From Neotamlana laminarinivorans (GTDB lineage Bacteria > Bacteroidota > Bacteroidia > Flavobacteriales > Flavobacteriaceae), in the NCBI RefSeq assembly GCF_020523925.1, contig NZ_JAJAPW010000002.1:434001-498000 (forward strand): a DNA stretch of 64,000 nucleotides, given 5' to 3'. The stretch's first letter is position 1. Each line of letters starts with the position of its first letter. Positions 35,714-46,058 of the stretch are shown piece after piece. The notes beneath the pieces are model-generated. The model was not told the origin of the DNA. It did no database searches and worked only from the letters and a program-made list of their open reading frames with translations. Position numbers and translations under genes: made by a program.

Positions 35714-36250
35714 ATGTCTGGAGCAAGAGCAGCCATACGTTACGCTAAAGCCGTGTTTAGTTTAGCATCAGATCAAAACACAACCGAGGTTGTAAATAAT
35801 GATATGAAGTTAATTACAAATACTATAGCTGAAAACAAAGACTTAAGTGATATGCTTCAAAGTCCAGTAATTACTTCAACCGTAAAACAGTCGGTATTAA
35901 ATGAAGTTTTTAAAGGGGCAGACAAATCAACCTTAAGTTTAATAAATATATTAATAAGCAATAACCGTATCGCTATTTTAAATGATGTAGCGGTAAAATT
36001 TAATCAACTTTTCGATGCTTCAAAAGGTATTGAGTTGGCAACAGTTACCACAGCTGTACCAATTACTCCTGCTGTTAAAGTTAAAGTTTTGGCTAAAGCT
36101 AAAGAACTTACAGGGAAAATAGTTGAAATTAAAAACGTTATTGACGAAACTATTTTAGGAGGTTTCATTTTACGTATCGGCGATATACAGTATAACGCTA
36201 GTGTAGCAAATCAACTAAACAAATTAAAGCAAGAATTTACAATAAATTAA
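35714..36250 (+). CDS. atpH: ATP synthase F1 subunit delta
   Basis: 178-residue delta subunit (OSCP): helical N-terminal domain ARAAIRYAKAVFSLA and the C-terminal conserved ETILGGFILRIGDIQYNASV. Joins the peripheral stalk to the top of F1. In other operons of this type atpA follows directly; here an unrelated gene begins 3 nt after the stop. Confidence 0.93.
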   Translation: MSGARAAIRYAKAVFSLASDQNTTEVVNNDMKLITNTIAENKDLSDMLQSPVITSTVKQSVLNEVFKGADKSTLSLINILISNNRIAILNDVAVKFNQLFDASKGIELATVTTAVPITPAVKVKVLAKAKELTGKIVEIKNVIDETILGGFILRIGDIQYNASVANQLNKLKQEFTIN

Positions 36251-36253
36251 ATT

Positions 36254-37678
36254 ATGAAGTTAACTAAAACTCATATATCATTTTTATTATTACTTCTTAC
36301 TTTTCAAGCTTTTGCTCAAAAAGTAAAAATAAAAAAAGACAAAGTGCTTTTTGATAAAGTTGAAGTTGCTAATTGCGAAGATTCAGATTCAGGTTTTGTG
36401 TTTTCATCTTTAAACAACGAAAATACAATTACTGCTAAATTTAAAATGCTAAAAATTACTGAAGAACTAACAAAAAAATGGGTTATTGTTAGTGATAAAG
36501 ATAAAGAGCGTACTTCTGAAATAGAGATGGAATATTTTTCTGTAACAATGAGTAATAAAAAAGCTGTTGCAGAATTGTTAGCAAAAAAATACAATTTAAT
36601 TACAACTAATGGTGTTGAAAACATAGATGCTTTTTTTGAAGTTGAAAGACCAAATTTAACACAAGAATACAATGAATTAATTAAAGGAGAAGTTGCGATT
36701 CAAAAAGAAATTAAAGGTTTAAATATTAATGTTGATTACGATTTAAATCGAATTTTCGAAGGCACAATACCTTATACTTCTAGCTCTGTAGATAATAGAG
36801 AAAGAGAAAAAGGCACTTATCCTAACATGTTGGGTACTTATCGTGTAAAAGTAAACCCAGGAATAAATAGTGATGTTTATACTATATATGATCTAGATGG
36901 AAATATTACTGCTGTAGCAACTCTAGGATCATTTAAAAAAATAGAAGTAACCATACCGTTTAGAAAAGAAAAGTTTGAGTATACTACAAAAGAATCATTA
37001 GGTCAAAATAAATCTAATTATGAGGTTGGTGAGTTTATTAAGGAAGTTGTAGGACAATTATATTTAAATAAGGTTTATTTAGGACATCAAATAAATCAAG
37101 AAAAACAAAAAAATAAAATTGTTGAAGAAACAATTAGAAAAGAACAGTTTGAAAAAGATCAAGCAGAATCTATTAATGTTTTTGAACAAGATGGATTTGT
37201 TATAGATAAAGAAGGAAATAAAACGGAAGGTAAAATCACAGCTTATTTTGAAAGCATTGCAGGGTCTAATATAGATGATACTCAACTAAAAAAGCTAGTT
37301 AAACTTCAAACAACTAATAGTAGTGGTAAAACAGTATATAGAAGTTATAAATCTAGTTCAGAAGCTAAGTTTTGTGTTGCCGAAACCAATAAATGTTACA
37401 GAGGAATAAAAAGTTTTGTGGCATATATATATGTTGAAATATTAGACGAATCTTCAGAGATTTCAACATACAAATCAATAGATACTAATAATTTTTACAT
37501 TAGTACACCAGGAAATAAAAAGCCTTTGGCCATATATAATAATAAGCCAAAAACAATCGAAAAAGTAAAAGAATACTTAAAATGTGAAGCAATCAATGAC
37601 GAAATGTCAAGATTTGATTTTGAAGATTCTAAAAGCGTATTAGATTTGACTAATACATATAAAAATTCTTGTAAATAA
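36254..37678 (+). CDS. Secreted protein of unknown family inserted between atpH and atpA
   Basis: 474 residues with a signal peptide ([21 protein letters not shown], then QKVKIKKDK). So it is exported to the periplasm; there is no lipobox and no further membrane helix. The mature part has a beta-rich look, a Lys/Glu-rich helical stretch at about 280-300 and seven Cys, including the pairs FCVAETNKC and a C-terminal NSCK. I recognise no domain. The gene lies 3 nt after atpH and 11 nt before atpA, on the same strand, so it must be transcribed and probably translationally coupled with the ATP synthase. Base composition is more AT-rich than atpA. No link to ATP synthase function can be shown from the sequence. 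Confidence 0.75.
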   Translation: MKLTKTHISFLLLLLTFQAFAQKVKIKKDKVLFDKVEVANCEDSDSGFVFSSLNNENTITAKFKMLKITEELTKKWVIVSDKDKERTSEIEMEYFSVTMSNKKAVAELLAKKYNLITTNGVENIDAFFEVERPNLTQEYNELIKGEVAIQKEIKGLNINVDYDLNRIFEGTIPYTSSSVDNREREKGTYPNMLGTYRVKVNPGINSDVYTIYDLDGNITAVATLGSFKKIEVTIPFRKEKFEYTTKESLGQNKSNYEVGEFIKEVVGQLYLNKVYLGHQINQEKQKNKIVEETIRKEQFEKDQAESINVFEQDGFVIDKEGNKTEGKITAYFESIAGSNIDDTQLKKLVKLQTTNSSGKTVYRSYKSSSEAKFCVAETNKCYRGIKSFVAYIYVEILDESSEISTYKSIDTNNFYISTPGNKKPLAIYNNKPKTIEKVKEYLKCEAINDEMSRFDFEDSKSVLDLTNTYKNSCK

Positions 37679-37689
37679 ATAACAATAAG

Positions 37690-39270
37690 ATGGCAGAAGT
37701 AAAACCAGCTGAAATATCAGCAATCTTAAAACAACAACTATCAGGTTTTGAAGCAGGTGCTTCATTAGATGAGGTAGGAACTGTATTAACTGTAGGTGAT
37801 GGTATTGTTCGTGCTTACGGATTATCGAATGCACAATATGGTGAGTTAGTAGAATTTGAAGGCGGGCTTGAAGGTATCGTACTTAACCTTGAAGAAGACA
37901 ATGTTGGTATTGTACTTTTAGGGGCTTCAAAGGCAGTTAAAGAAGGTTCTACAGTAAAAAGAAAAGGTGTAATTGCTTCTATTAATGTTGGTGAAGGTGT
38001 TGTTGGCCGTGTGGTTGATACTTTAGGTAATCCAATCGATGGTAAAGGTCCTATTGCTGGCGAAACTTACCAAATGCCATTAGAGCGTAAAGCGCCTGGT
38101 GTTATTTATCGTGAGCCTGTAACAGAGCCATTACAAACTGGTATTAAGTCTATCGATGCCATGATTCCTGTAGGTCGTGGACAACGTGAGCTTGTTATTG
38201 GTGATCGTCAAACTGGTAAAACTACTGTTTGTATCGATACCATCTTAAATCAAAAAGAATTTTACGATGCTGGTGAGCCAGTATATTGTATATATGTTGC
38301 TGTTGGGCAAAAAGCTTCAACAGTAGCAAACATTGCTAAAACTTTAGAAGATAAAGGTGCTTTAGCCTATACTACTATTGTTGCTGCAAACGCATCAGAT
38401 CCTGCTCCAATGCAAGTTTACGCGCCAATGGCGGGTGCTGCAATTGGTGAGTATTTTAGAGATACTGGTCGTCCTGCTTTAATTATTTACGATGATTTAT
38501 CGAAGCAAGCAGTAGCGTACCGTGAGGTATCTTTATTATTACGTCGTCCACCAGGACGTGAGGCGTATCCAGGTGACGTTTTTTACTTACACTCGCGTTT
38601 ATTAGAGCGTTCGGCGAAAGTAATTAACGATGACAATATCGCTAAAGAAATGAACGATTTACCAGAAAGCCTTAAACCAATAGTAAAAGGTGGTGGTTCG
38701 TTAACAGCTTTACCAATTATTGAAACACAAGCAGGAGATGTTTCGGCATATATTCCAACAAACGTAATTTCTATTACTGATGGACAAATATTCTTAGAGT
38801 CAGATTTATTTAACTCTGGTGTTCGTCCTGCAATTAACGTAGGTATTTCGGTATCTCGTGTTGGTGGTAATGCACAAATAAAATCAATGAAAAAAGTATC
38901 TGGTACGTTAAAATTAGACCAAGCACAGTTTCGTGAGTTAGAAGCTTTCGCTAAATTTGGTTCAGATTTAGATGCCGCTACTTTAAATGTAATTGAAAAA
39001 GGTAAACGTAACGTTGAAATCTTAAAGCAAGCACAAAACGATCCGTTTACAGTTGAAGATCAAGTTGCAATTATTTATGCAGGATCTAAAAACTTATTAA
39101 AAGATGTTCCTGTAAATAAAGTAAAAGAATTTGAAGCAAATTATATTGAGTTCTTAAATGCTAAACACAGAGATGTTTTAGATACGTTAAAATCTGGTAA
39201 ATTAACAGATGAAGTAACAGATACTTTAGTAGCTGTAGCAAAAGAACTATCGGCTAAATACATAGCTTAA
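37690..39270 (+). CDS. atpA: ATP synthase F1 subunit alpha
   Basis: 526 residues. Walker [10 protein letters not shown] (171-179), the alpha-specific regions [17 protein letters not shown] and [23 protein letters not shown] are fully conserved. Forms the non-catalytic nucleotide sites of F1. Start ATG is 11 nt after the unknown secreted-protein gene. Followed by a 91-nt gap with a repeat, then atpG. Confidence 0.97.
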   Translation: MAEVKPAEISAILKQQLSGFEAGASLDEVGTVLTVGDGIVRAYGLSNAQYGELVEFEGGLEGIVLNLEEDNVGIVLLGASKAVKEGSTVKRKGVIASINVGEGVVGRVVDTLGNPIDGKGPIAGETYQMPLERKAPGVIYREPVTEPLQTGIKSIDAMIPVGRGQRELVIGDRQTGKTTVCIDTILNQKEFYDAGEPVYCIYVAVGQKASTVANIAKTLEDKGALAYTTIVAANASDPAPMQVYAPMAGAAIGEYFRDTGRPALIIYDDLSKQAVAYREVSLLLRRPPGREAYPGDVFYLHSRLLERSAKVINDDNIAKEMNDLPESLKPIVKGGGSLTALPIIETQAGDVSAYIPTNVISITDGQIFLESDLFNSGVRPAINVGISVSRVGGNAQIKSMKKVSGTLKLDQAQFRELEAFAKFGSDLDAATLNVIEKGKRNVEILKQAQNDPFTVEDQVAIIYAGSKNLLKDVPVNKVKEFEANYIEFLNAKHRDVLDTLKSGKLTDEVTDTLVAVAKELSAKYIA

Positions 39271-39280
39271 ACCATTATAA

Positions 39281-39350
39281 TGTCATCCTGAACTTGTTTC
39301 GGGATGTCATAATTTTTTTAAAAAGATTCTGAAATGAACTCAGAATGACA
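39281..39350. repeat. 70-bp REP/MITE-like palindromic repeat in the atpA-atpG gap
   Basis: Ends TGTCATCCTGA and TCAGAATGACA are imperfect inverted repeats. Inside are smaller dyads (CCTGAA...TTCGGG; TTCTGA...TCAGAA). This layout is typical of non-coding repeats scattered through flavobacterial genomes. Too short to encode anything. Confidence 0.65.
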
Positions 39351-39361
39351 AATAGGAAAAA

Positions 39362-40222
39362 ATGGCAAACTTAAAAGAAATACGTAATAGAATATCATCG
39401 GTATCTTCAACCATGCAGATTACCAGTGCCATGAAAATGGTATCGGCTGCTAAGTTAAAGAAAGCCCAAGATGCTATTACTGCAATGCGTCCATATGCAG
39501 ATAAATTAACTGAATTGTTACAAACGCTAAGTGCGACGTTAAACGACGATTCAGGAAGTATTTATGCGACTCAGCGCGAAGTAAAAAAGGTTTTAATAGT
39601 TGCTATTACTTCTAATAGAGGTTTAGCTGGTGCTTTTAACTCAAACATTATAAAAGAAGTTAACAGACTTACCGAAGAAACGTATGTTAATCAAGATGTG
39701 TCTTACGTAGCAATAGGTAAAAAAGCCAACGATGCGTTTAAAAAAACAAACAAAGTTATTGCCGACAACAGTACTGTTTTCGACGATTTAACTTTTAATA
39801 ATGTTGCAGCAATAGCACAAGATTTAATGGATAAATTTGTTGCTGGAGATTTCGATAAAATTGAAATTGTATACAATAAGTTTAAGAATGCAGCTACTCA
39901 AATAGTAATGACCGAGCAGTTTTTACCATTGATACCAGTTGAAGGTGAGGGTAATGCGAATGCAGATTATATTTTTGAACCATCGAAAACTGAAATCATA
40001 GAAGAGCTAATTCCTAAGTCATTAAAAATTCAGTTGTATAAAGGTATTCGCGATTCATTTGCATCAGAACACGGTGCTCGTATGACGGCAATGCATAAAG
40101 CAACAGATAATGCAACAGAACTTAGAGATCAACTTAAATTAACTTATAATAAAGCACGTCAAGCTGCTATTACTAACGAAATTCTTGAAATTGTTGGTGG
40201 TGCCGAAGCGCTTAATAACTAA
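39362..40222 (+). CDS. atpG: ATP synthase F1 subunit gamma
   Basis: 286-residue central rotor shaft. N-terminal MANLKEIRNRISSVSSTMQIT and SAMKMVSAAKLKKAQ, and C-terminal ARMTAMHKATDNATELRDQLKLTYNKARQAAIT, are diagnostic coiled-coil regions. Last gene of the operon; atpD and atpC are not here, as is usual in Bacteroidota, where they form a separate unit. Confidence 0.96.
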   Translation: MANLKEIRNRISSVSSTMQITSAMKMVSAAKLKKAQDAITAMRPYADKLTELLQTLSATLNDDSGSIYATQREVKKVLIVAITSNRGLAGAFNSNIIKEVNRLTEETYVNQDVSYVAIGKKANDAFKKTNKVIADNSTVFDDLTFNNVAAIAQDLMDKFVAGDFDKIEIVYNKFKNAATQIVMTEQFLPLIPVEGEGNANADYIFEPSKTEIIEELIPKSLKIQLYKGIRDSFASEHGARMTAMHKATDNATELRDQLKLTYNKARQAAITNEILEIVGGAEALNN

Positions 40223-40226
40223 TTTT

Positions 40227-40249
40227 TGTTATACTGAACTAGTTTCAGT
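40227..40249. repeat. Short palindrome related to the 23888 repeat
   Basis: TGTTATACTGA followed by the perfect inverted repeat ACTGAA-CTAGT-TTCAGT (40233-40249), directly after atpG. It shares its leading 11 nt with the element at 23889. Confidence 0.4.
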
Positions 40250-40264
40250 GTCTTAAAATATACT

Positions 40265-40292
40265 AACCTCACTTTTTTAGTGAGGTTTTTTT
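40265..40292 (+). terminator. Intrinsic terminator of the atp operon
   Basis: AACCTCAC (40265-40272), short T-loop, GTGAGGTT (40280-40287) and a T-run: a clean rho-independent terminator 43 nt after atpG. Confidence 0.85.
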
Positions 40293-40339
40293 ATGGCATT
40301 TATTTTGTGTATACTATCTTTATAAAAACGATTTTATAA

Positions 40340-40843
40340 ATGAAAATGGCTAAGCTTTTCTTTGCAGTAATTACAATAACCCTTGTTACAATGAGTTTTT
40401 CACAGTGTGCTAGTTCAGCTAAACTAGAAAACCAACCAGATTTTAATGTAGGTGAAGTTTACTATAAAACTTGGGTAGCAGGAGTAAAAGGTGGTGGTTC
40501 TGGTGTAAATTTGTTTGTACCTATTTTATCAAAAACCAATTCAGTGGTTTTTGATAGTTTATACTTTAAAAATAAACAGGTAAAGGTTGAAGAAAGTAAA
40601 AATGCGCTCATTATTGGGCGATTTAAGTCTGATGCTAATAATAAAAATGATATTATTATGAGTAATGAACCTTACGCAGAATATGGAAATAAATTACCGG
40701 TGAATAAAATTAAAATTCCGTTTGAATTAAAAGATGATGAATGTATTTTAAGTTACACTCAAAACGGAGTTATAAAATATTTTAAAATTGAAGGTATAAT
40801 AAAAAAAGAATCAAGACCATTCCCTTCCGTTAAAAGACAATAG
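40340..40843 (+). CDS. Small probable lipoprotein, unknown function
   Basis: 167 residues; N-terminal hydrophobic signal (MAKLFFAVITITLVTMSF) ending SQC, with Cys23 a possible lipidation site; after it ASSAK has no acidic export signal, so periplasmic side of a membrane is likely. The rest is beta-rich with Lys-rich loops and KGGGSGVNLFVPIL in the middle. No recognisable domain. Stands alone between the atp terminator and the flippase gene. Confidence 0.6.
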   Translation: MKMAKLFFAVITITLVTMSFSQCASSAKLENQPDFNVGEVYYKTWVAGVKGGGSGVNLFVPILSKTNSVVFDSLYFKNKQVKVEESKNALIIGRFKSDANNKNDIIMSNEPYAEYGNKLPVNKIKIPFELKDDECILSYTQNGVIKYFKIEGIIKKESRPFPSVKRQ

Positions 40844-40913
40844 GCAGGTATTTATATTTTGTATAGCTTTGTTTTTTAATTTTATTTTTAATTATAATAG
40901 AAACAGTAAATAG

Positions 40914-42374
40914 TTGAGCGGATTAAAGACATTATTTAAACAAACATTCATTTATGGTTTAGCTACGGTATTACCTAGAATGTTAAGTTTCTTTTTAGTT
41001 CGTTTACATACAGATGAAAGTGTTTTAAAAACGGTAGCAGATTATGGGGATGTCTCCTTAATCTTCTCGTACTTTGTGTTGTTTAATGTTATACTTGCTT
41101 ATGGCATGGAAACTGCTTTTTTTAGGTTTTATAACAAAGAAGACAATAAAGAAGAAGTAGTTGGTACATCTGCAGTCTCTTTAATTTTATCATCTTTTAT
41201 ATTTTTTGCGCTGGCATTAATTTTTAAAGAGCAAATAGCTGATTTAACAGATTTAAAAGTAGAATATATTAATCTTGTAATTTGGATTTTACTTCTTGAT
41301 GCACTAGTAATTATCCCTTTCGCATGGTTAAGAGCCAATTCTAGACCTATAAAATATGCACTTATTAAAATTTTAAACGTAATAATTAATCTTGGTCTAA
41401 ACTTATTTTTATTACTGTGGTTAAAAGATTTAGCCGAAGTTAACATTGTATTTAATAGTATTTATAAATCAAATTTCGAGATCAACTATATTTTTATTGC
41501 AAACTTGGTAGCTAGTGCTGTAACCTTATTATTAATGTTGACATTTTATTTTAAAATAAAATATCAATTTAATAAATCGCTTTGGAAACAAATGATGCGC
41601 TATGCATATCCAGTTTTAATAGCAGGTGTAGCATTTTCAATAAACGAGACCTTTGACAGGATTTTATTAGATAAACTTCTCCCAGACAAACTTGCAAAAA
41701 CTGAAATTGGAATGTATTCTGCGTGTTATAAATTAGCTTTATTCATGACGCTTTTTGCTACAGCTTATCGTTTAGGCATAGAGCCTTTCTTTTTCAGTCA
41801 CGCTAAGGCAAAAAATCCACAAAAAAACTATGCACGTATATTAGAATATTTTGTCATTTTTGGCTCGGTAATTCTAATTGTTGTAGTTGTATTTGCAGAT
41901 GTTTTAAAGATTATTTTTATTGGAAACAAAGCTTATTGGGAAGCAATGTGGGTAGTTCCAATTGTTTTATTGGCTAATTTTTGTTTAGGTATTTATCATA
42001 ACCTTTCTGTCTGGTATAAAATTACAGACAAAACAAAGTTTGGAGCTTATATATCCGTTTTCGGTGCGCTATTAACTTTGTTATTAAATTTTTGGCTTAT
42101 CCCGATTATGAGCTATAAAGGTTCTGCAATAGCGACCTTATCTGCTTATGCTTTTATGATGATTATTTCATATTGCTTAGGAAGAAAGTATTACCCAATT
42201 CCGTACAACTTAAAAAAAATAGTTTTGTATTTAACGGGTTCTATACTATTTTCTGGGCTATCGTTTTATCAATTTAGAGGGAATTATTATATAGGAATTT
42301 CAATGTTAATTGTATTTTTGGGAATCGTTTATTTCTTTGAAAAAAACACCATAAAACAACTATTAAAAAAATAA
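40914..42374 (+). CDS. Polysaccharide flippase family membrane protein
   Basis: 486 residues, about 14 hydrophobic helices, [22 protein letters not shown] at the start: MOP-superfamily polysaccharide exporter. TTG start, no suitable ATG. Followed 1 nt later by dut. This order (flippase, dut, nucleotidyltransferase, TPR, DUF4292, EnvC-like) looks like a conserved housekeeping block, so it probably serves a core surface glycan and not the locus at 1-20 kb. Confidence 0.8.
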   Translation: MSGLKTLFKQTFIYGLATVLPRMLSFFLVRLHTDESVLKTVADYGDVSLIFSYFVLFNVILAYGMETAFFRFYNKEDNKEEVVGTSAVSLILSSFIFFALALIFKEQIADLTDLKVEYINLVIWILLLDALVIIPFAWLRANSRPIKYALIKILNVIINLGLNLFLLLWLKDLAEVNIVFNSIYKSNFEINYIFIANLVASAVTLLLMLTFYFKIKYQFNKSLWKQMMRYAYPVLIAGVAFSINETFDRILLDKLLPDKLAKTEIGMYSACYKLALFMTLFATAYRLGIEPFFFSHAKAKNPQKNYARILEYFVIFGSVILIVVVVFADVLKIIFIGNKAYWEAMWVVPIVLLANFCLGIYHNLSVWYKITDKTKFGAYISVFGALLTLLLNFWLIPIMSYKGSAIATLSAYAFMMIISYCLGRKYYPIPYNLKKIVLYLTGSILFSGLSFYQFRGNYYIGISMLIVFLGIVYFFEKNTIKQLLKK

Positions 42375-42375
42375 C

Positions 42376-42810
42376 ATGCAAATAAAAATAGTAAACAAAT
42401 CCAATCACGAATTGCCCCATTACGAAACGTTAGCATCGGCAGGAATGGATTTACGAGCAAATTTATCCGAATCACGTATTTTAAAGCCTTTAGAGCGTAC
42501 AATTGTCGGCACAGGTCTATTTATAGAGCTTCCTGTTGGTTACGAGGCTCAAGTACGTCCTAGAAGTGGTTTAGCGGCTAAAAAAGGAATTACTGTATTA
42601 AATGCACCTGGAACCATAGATGCCGATTATAGAGGTGAAATAGGCGTTATTTTAGTAAATTTATCTAAAGAAGATTTCGAAATTAACAATGGCGAACGTA
42701 TCGCGCAGTTAGTAATAGCTAAACATGAGCGTGCTATTTGGGAAGTAGTTGAAGAACTATCAGAAACCGACAGAGGAGAAGGCGGTTTTGGAAGCACTGG
42801 AGTAAAATAA
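42376..42810 (+). CDS. dut: dUTP diphosphatase
   Basis: Hydrolyses dUTP to dUMP, limiting uracil in DNA. Trimeric dUTPase motifs are all present in 144 residues: [40 protein letters not shown] and the C-terminal P-loop-like [10 protein letters not shown]. Starts 1 nt after the flippase stop. Confidence 0.96.
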   Translation: MQIKIVNKSNHELPHYETLASAGMDLRANLSESRILKPLERTIVGTGLFIELPVGYEAQVRPRSGLAAKKGITVLNAPGTIDADYRGEIGVILVNLSKEDFEINNGERIAQLVIAKHERAIWEVVEELSETDRGEGGFGSTGVK

Positions 42811-42879
42811 ATCCAAACAAGAAACCTACTAAGAAAAAAGTTTAATTAAAAATATAGTCGCTTTTAGCGTTCAAGATAT

Positions 42880-43899
42880 ATGAAAATTATAGTCCCAATG
42901 GCAGGTCGAGGTTCTCGATTACGTCCACACAGTTTAACCGTACCAAAACCATTAATCCCTGTTGCAGGAAAACCAATAGTGCACCGCTTAGTAAGCGATA
43001 TAGCAAAAGTATTAAAACAGCCTATAGAAGAAGTGGCCTTTGTTTTAGGCGATGCAGCTTGGTTTGGCGACGATGTTGTGCAAAGTTTAACAGAGTTAGC
43101 TAACAGTTTAGGTGCAAAAGCATCTATTTATAGGCAAGATAAGCCACTTGGTACAGGTCATGCTATAATGTGTGCAAAACCATCACTTTCTGGCTCTGCA
43201 GTAATCGCTTACGCGGATACTTTAATTCGTGCAGAATTTGATTTAGACCCAGAAGCTGACAGCGTAATCTGGACTAAAGAAGTTGAAAACCCAGAAGCAT
43301 ATGGTGTTGTTAAGCTTAATAAAAGTGAAGAAATTGTTGAATTGGTAGAAAAACCTAAGGAATTTGTTAGTAACCAAGCAGTAATAGGCATTTATTATTT
43401 TAAAGATGTTGAAATTTTAAAAAATAAATTACAAGAAGTTTTAGATGAAAACGTTATGAATGGAGGCGAATACCAAATTAACGATGGTATAAAACGTATG
43501 ATGGCAGACGGGAAAGTGTTTAAAACAGGAACGGTAGATGAGTGGATGGACTGTGGAAATAAAGAAATAACGGTACAAACCAACGGTAAAATGCTAGGTT
43601 TTTTAAAAAAGGATGGTGAAGAAACACTTATTGATGCTTCCGTAAATCTTGAAAATTCTAAAGTTATAGAACCTTGTTTTTTGGGTAAAAATGTAGTTTT
43701 AAAAAATACAACCATAGGTCCGAATGTGTCAATTGGCGAAGGTTCTGTTATCGAAAATTCAACTATAAAAAACAGTTTAATTCAAACAAACACCGTTATT
43801 AAAAATGCAAATTTAGATAACGCCATGATTGGTAATCATGTAAAATACAACGGGAATTTTACCAACATAAGTATTGGAGATTATTCGGTGTTAGAATAA
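42880..43899 (+). CDS. Sugar-phosphate nucleotidyltransferase with left-handed beta-helix tail
   Basis: 339 residues. The N-terminal nucleotidyltransferase has PMAGRGSRLRPHS (6-18) and VPKPLIPVAGKPI (21-33) for NTP and metal binding. The C-terminal third (about 250-339) shows hexapeptide-like repeats (IGPNVSIGEGSVIENSTIKNS). Likely makes a UDP- or dTDP-sugar from a hexose-1-phosphate; the sugar is not certain. Groups with the flippase and dut genes. Confidence 0.85.
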   Translation: MKIIVPMAGRGSRLRPHSLTVPKPLIPVAGKPIVHRLVSDIAKVLKQPIEEVAFVLGDAAWFGDDVVQSLTELANSLGAKASIYRQDKPLGTGHAIMCAKPSLSGSAVIAYADTLIRAEFDLDPEADSVIWTKEVENPEAYGVVKLNKSEEIVELVEKPKEFVSNQAVIGIYYFKDVEILKNKLQEVLDENVMNGGEYQINDGIKRMMADGKVFKTGTVDEWMDCGNKEITVQTNGKMLGFLKKDGEETLIDASVNLENSKVIEPCFLGKNVVLKNTTIGPNVSIGEGSVIENSTIKNSLIQTNTVIKNANLDNAMIGNHVKYNGNFTNISIGDYSVLE

Positions 43900-43947
43900 A
43901 TAAAGATTTTTATGAAGTATTAACAGCTTTGTAAGAACCAAAAATCT

Positions 43948-45288
43948 ATGAAACAAAACATCTATAAATTAATTATCATTTTCGGAATTATTTTAATTCC
44001 TAGGCTAGTAATTGCACAAAATGATGATTTAGGAGATAGTAAAGATACTTTTCAAGAACTTTTTTACGAAGCTTTAAAACAAAAAGGAATTGAGAATTAC
44101 GACCGTTCTGCTGAAGCACTTTTAAAATGTATAGAGCTCGATAAATCTGTTCCAGTTTTGTATTTCGAACTAGGTAAAAATTATATTCAGCTAAAAAACT
44201 TTGGAGCCGCAGAAGATGCATTAAAAGAAGCCGTTAACAAAGACCCAAATAACGAATGGTTTTTAGATGAGTTGTATGGATATTATGTGTCTCAAAAAGA
44301 TCATAAAAATGCTATAAAAACAGTAAAACAACTAGTAAAGTTTCATCCAGATTACGAGGAAGACTTAGCATCACTTTACGTGAAAACAGAAAAATACGAT
44401 GATGCCTTAGAGGTTTTAGATGAAATAGACGAAAAACACGGTGTTTCCATTTCACGAGATATAATGCGAAATCGCATTTATGAAGTTACTGGGAGAAAAA
44501 AAGATCAAATAAAAAATCTTGAAGATCGGGTAGAAAGTAACCCAGAAAAAGAGTCGAATTATTTAGCACTCATTTTCCGCTACAGCGAAAATAACGAAAA
44601 AGAAAAAGCTTTTGAAACCGCTAAAGAGCTTTTAAAAATGAATCCAGAATCGCAACTCGCACATTTGGCACTTTATAAATTTTACCTAGATGATAATGAG
44701 GCTGAAAAAGCCATTGAATCTATGAAAATTGTGGTAAAAAGTAGTGAGATTAAACCTGAAGCAAAATTAAAAGTTTTAACCGATTTTGTTCAATTTGTTA
44801 GCGAAAACCCAAAATACGAAGCCGATTTGGTTGAAGCTACTACTTTAGTAAGTAGTACAAACAACAGCAAGACTTTAATGGAGTTAGGGCAATATCATTT
44901 ATCTAAAAACGATAAAGCAAAAGCCCTAGAGTATTTTGAAACCGCTTTGCAACTTGAGCCTAGTAATTTTAATGCATTGCGAACGGTTATGCTTCTGTAC
45001 ATAGATTTAAAACAATATAAACAAGCTCAAGAAAAAAGTAGTGCAGCTCTAGAGGAATATCCAGCTCAACCATTGTTTTATCTTATTAACGGTGTTGCCT
45101 TTAACGAGTTAAACACACCGAAAAAAGCTTTAGAATCTTTAGAAATGGGAGTAGATTTTATTATCGACGATACTAAAATGGAAAGCGATTTTTATAAACA
45201 AATAAGCAAAGCATATACGTTGCTAAACAATACAGAAAAAGCAAAGACATTTAGTGACAAGGTAAAAAACATACAATCTTCTAATTAA
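43948..45288 (+). CDS. Secreted TPR-repeat protein
   Basis: 446 residues with a signal peptide (MKQNIYKLIIIFGIILIPRLVIAQ) followed by about ten TPR units (for example VLYFELGKNYIQLKNFGAAEDALKEAV). A periplasmic scaffold. Its stop overlaps the DUF4292 gene as TAATG. Probably works with the next two envelope genes. Confidence 0.8.
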   Translation: MKQNIYKLIIIFGIILIPRLVIAQNDDLGDSKDTFQELFYEALKQKGIENYDRSAEALLKCIELDKSVPVLYFELGKNYIQLKNFGAAEDALKEAVNKDPNNEWFLDELYGYYVSQKDHKNAIKTVKQLVKFHPDYEEDLASLYVKTEKYDDALEVLDEIDEKHGVSISRDIMRNRIYEVTGRKKDQIKNLEDRVESNPEKESNYLALIFRYSENNEKEKAFETAKELLKMNPESQLAHLALYKFYLDDNEAEKAIESMKIVVKSSEIKPEAKLKVLTDFVQFVSENPKYEADLVEATTLVSSTNNSKTLMELGQYHLSKNDKAKALEYFETALQLEPSNFNALRTVMLLYIDLKQYKQAQEKSSAALEEYPAQPLFYLINGVAFNELNTPKKALESLEMGVDFIIDDTKMESDFYKQISKAYTLLNNTEKAKTFSDKVKNIQSSN

Positions 45289-46058
45289 TGAAAACATATT
45301 TAAAATATATACTAATTTGTAGTTTTACAATAATTTTATTTAGTTGTAAATCTGCTAAAACCTTGGCTAATGGCGAAGCTAATTATAAATTAAGCACAAA
45401 ACAATTATTTAAAGAAAATGCCAAACAGGAGCCCGAGTATAAAACACTACAGTCTAAGCTAAAATTAACACTTAACCAAAACGGAAAAACACAATCGTAT
45501 ACAGTAACTTACCGAAGTAAAAAAGATGAAATTATCTGGATTAACGCACCTTTTTCTGTAATACGAGCAAAAATTACACCGGATAAAGTAAGTTTTTATA
45601 ATAAATTAGATAACACGTATTTTGATGGAGACTATAAATATTTAAGTGAATTATTGGGTACCGAGCTTGACTTTAATAAAGTACAGAATTTACTCATTGG
45701 AGAAACTATTTTTAAGTTAAATACAAACACTTACGAGTCTGAAGTGGCTAACGAAACTTATGTTGTACAACCCAAACAGCAGCGAGAATTATTTGAACTT
45801 TTCTTTTTAATAAATCCGAGTAATTTAAAGGTGGAATCGCAACAAATTACCCAACCTAAAGAACGTAGACATTTACAAATAGATTACACCACATACCAAA
45901 CAGTAAACAACCAGAATTTACCTGAAAAAATAAAAGTAGTTGCTGTTGAAGAAACTGAAGAGTTAATAGTAAATTTGGAGTTTAAAAACATGGTTTTAAA
46001 CGAAGATTTAAGATTTCCGTTTAAAATACCCTCTGGATTTAAAGCTATAGAACTTTAA
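45288..46058 (+). CDS. DUF4292 family lipoprotein
   Basis: 256 residues; lipobox FSC gives Cys20, with KSAK after it (periplasmic-type). The mature protein resembles a LolA/LolB-like half-barrel: YRSKKDEIIWINAPFSVIRAKITPDKVSFYNK. Function is not established; the fold hints at a lipid- or lipoprotein-binding role. Overlaps both neighbours by one base (TAATG), so all three are co-translated. Confidence 0.75.
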   Translation: MKTYLKYILICSFTIILFSCKSAKTLANGEANYKLSTKQLFKENAKQEPEYKTLQSKLKLTLNQNGKTQSYTVTYRSKKDEIIWINAPFSVIRAKITPDKVSFYNKLDNTYFDGDYKYLSELLGTELDFNKVQNLLIGETIFKLNTNTYESEVANETYVVQPKQQRELFELFFLINPSNLKVESQQITQPKERRHLQIDYTTYQTVNNQNLPEKIKVVAVEETEELIVNLEFKNMVLNEDLRFPFKIPSGFKAIEL

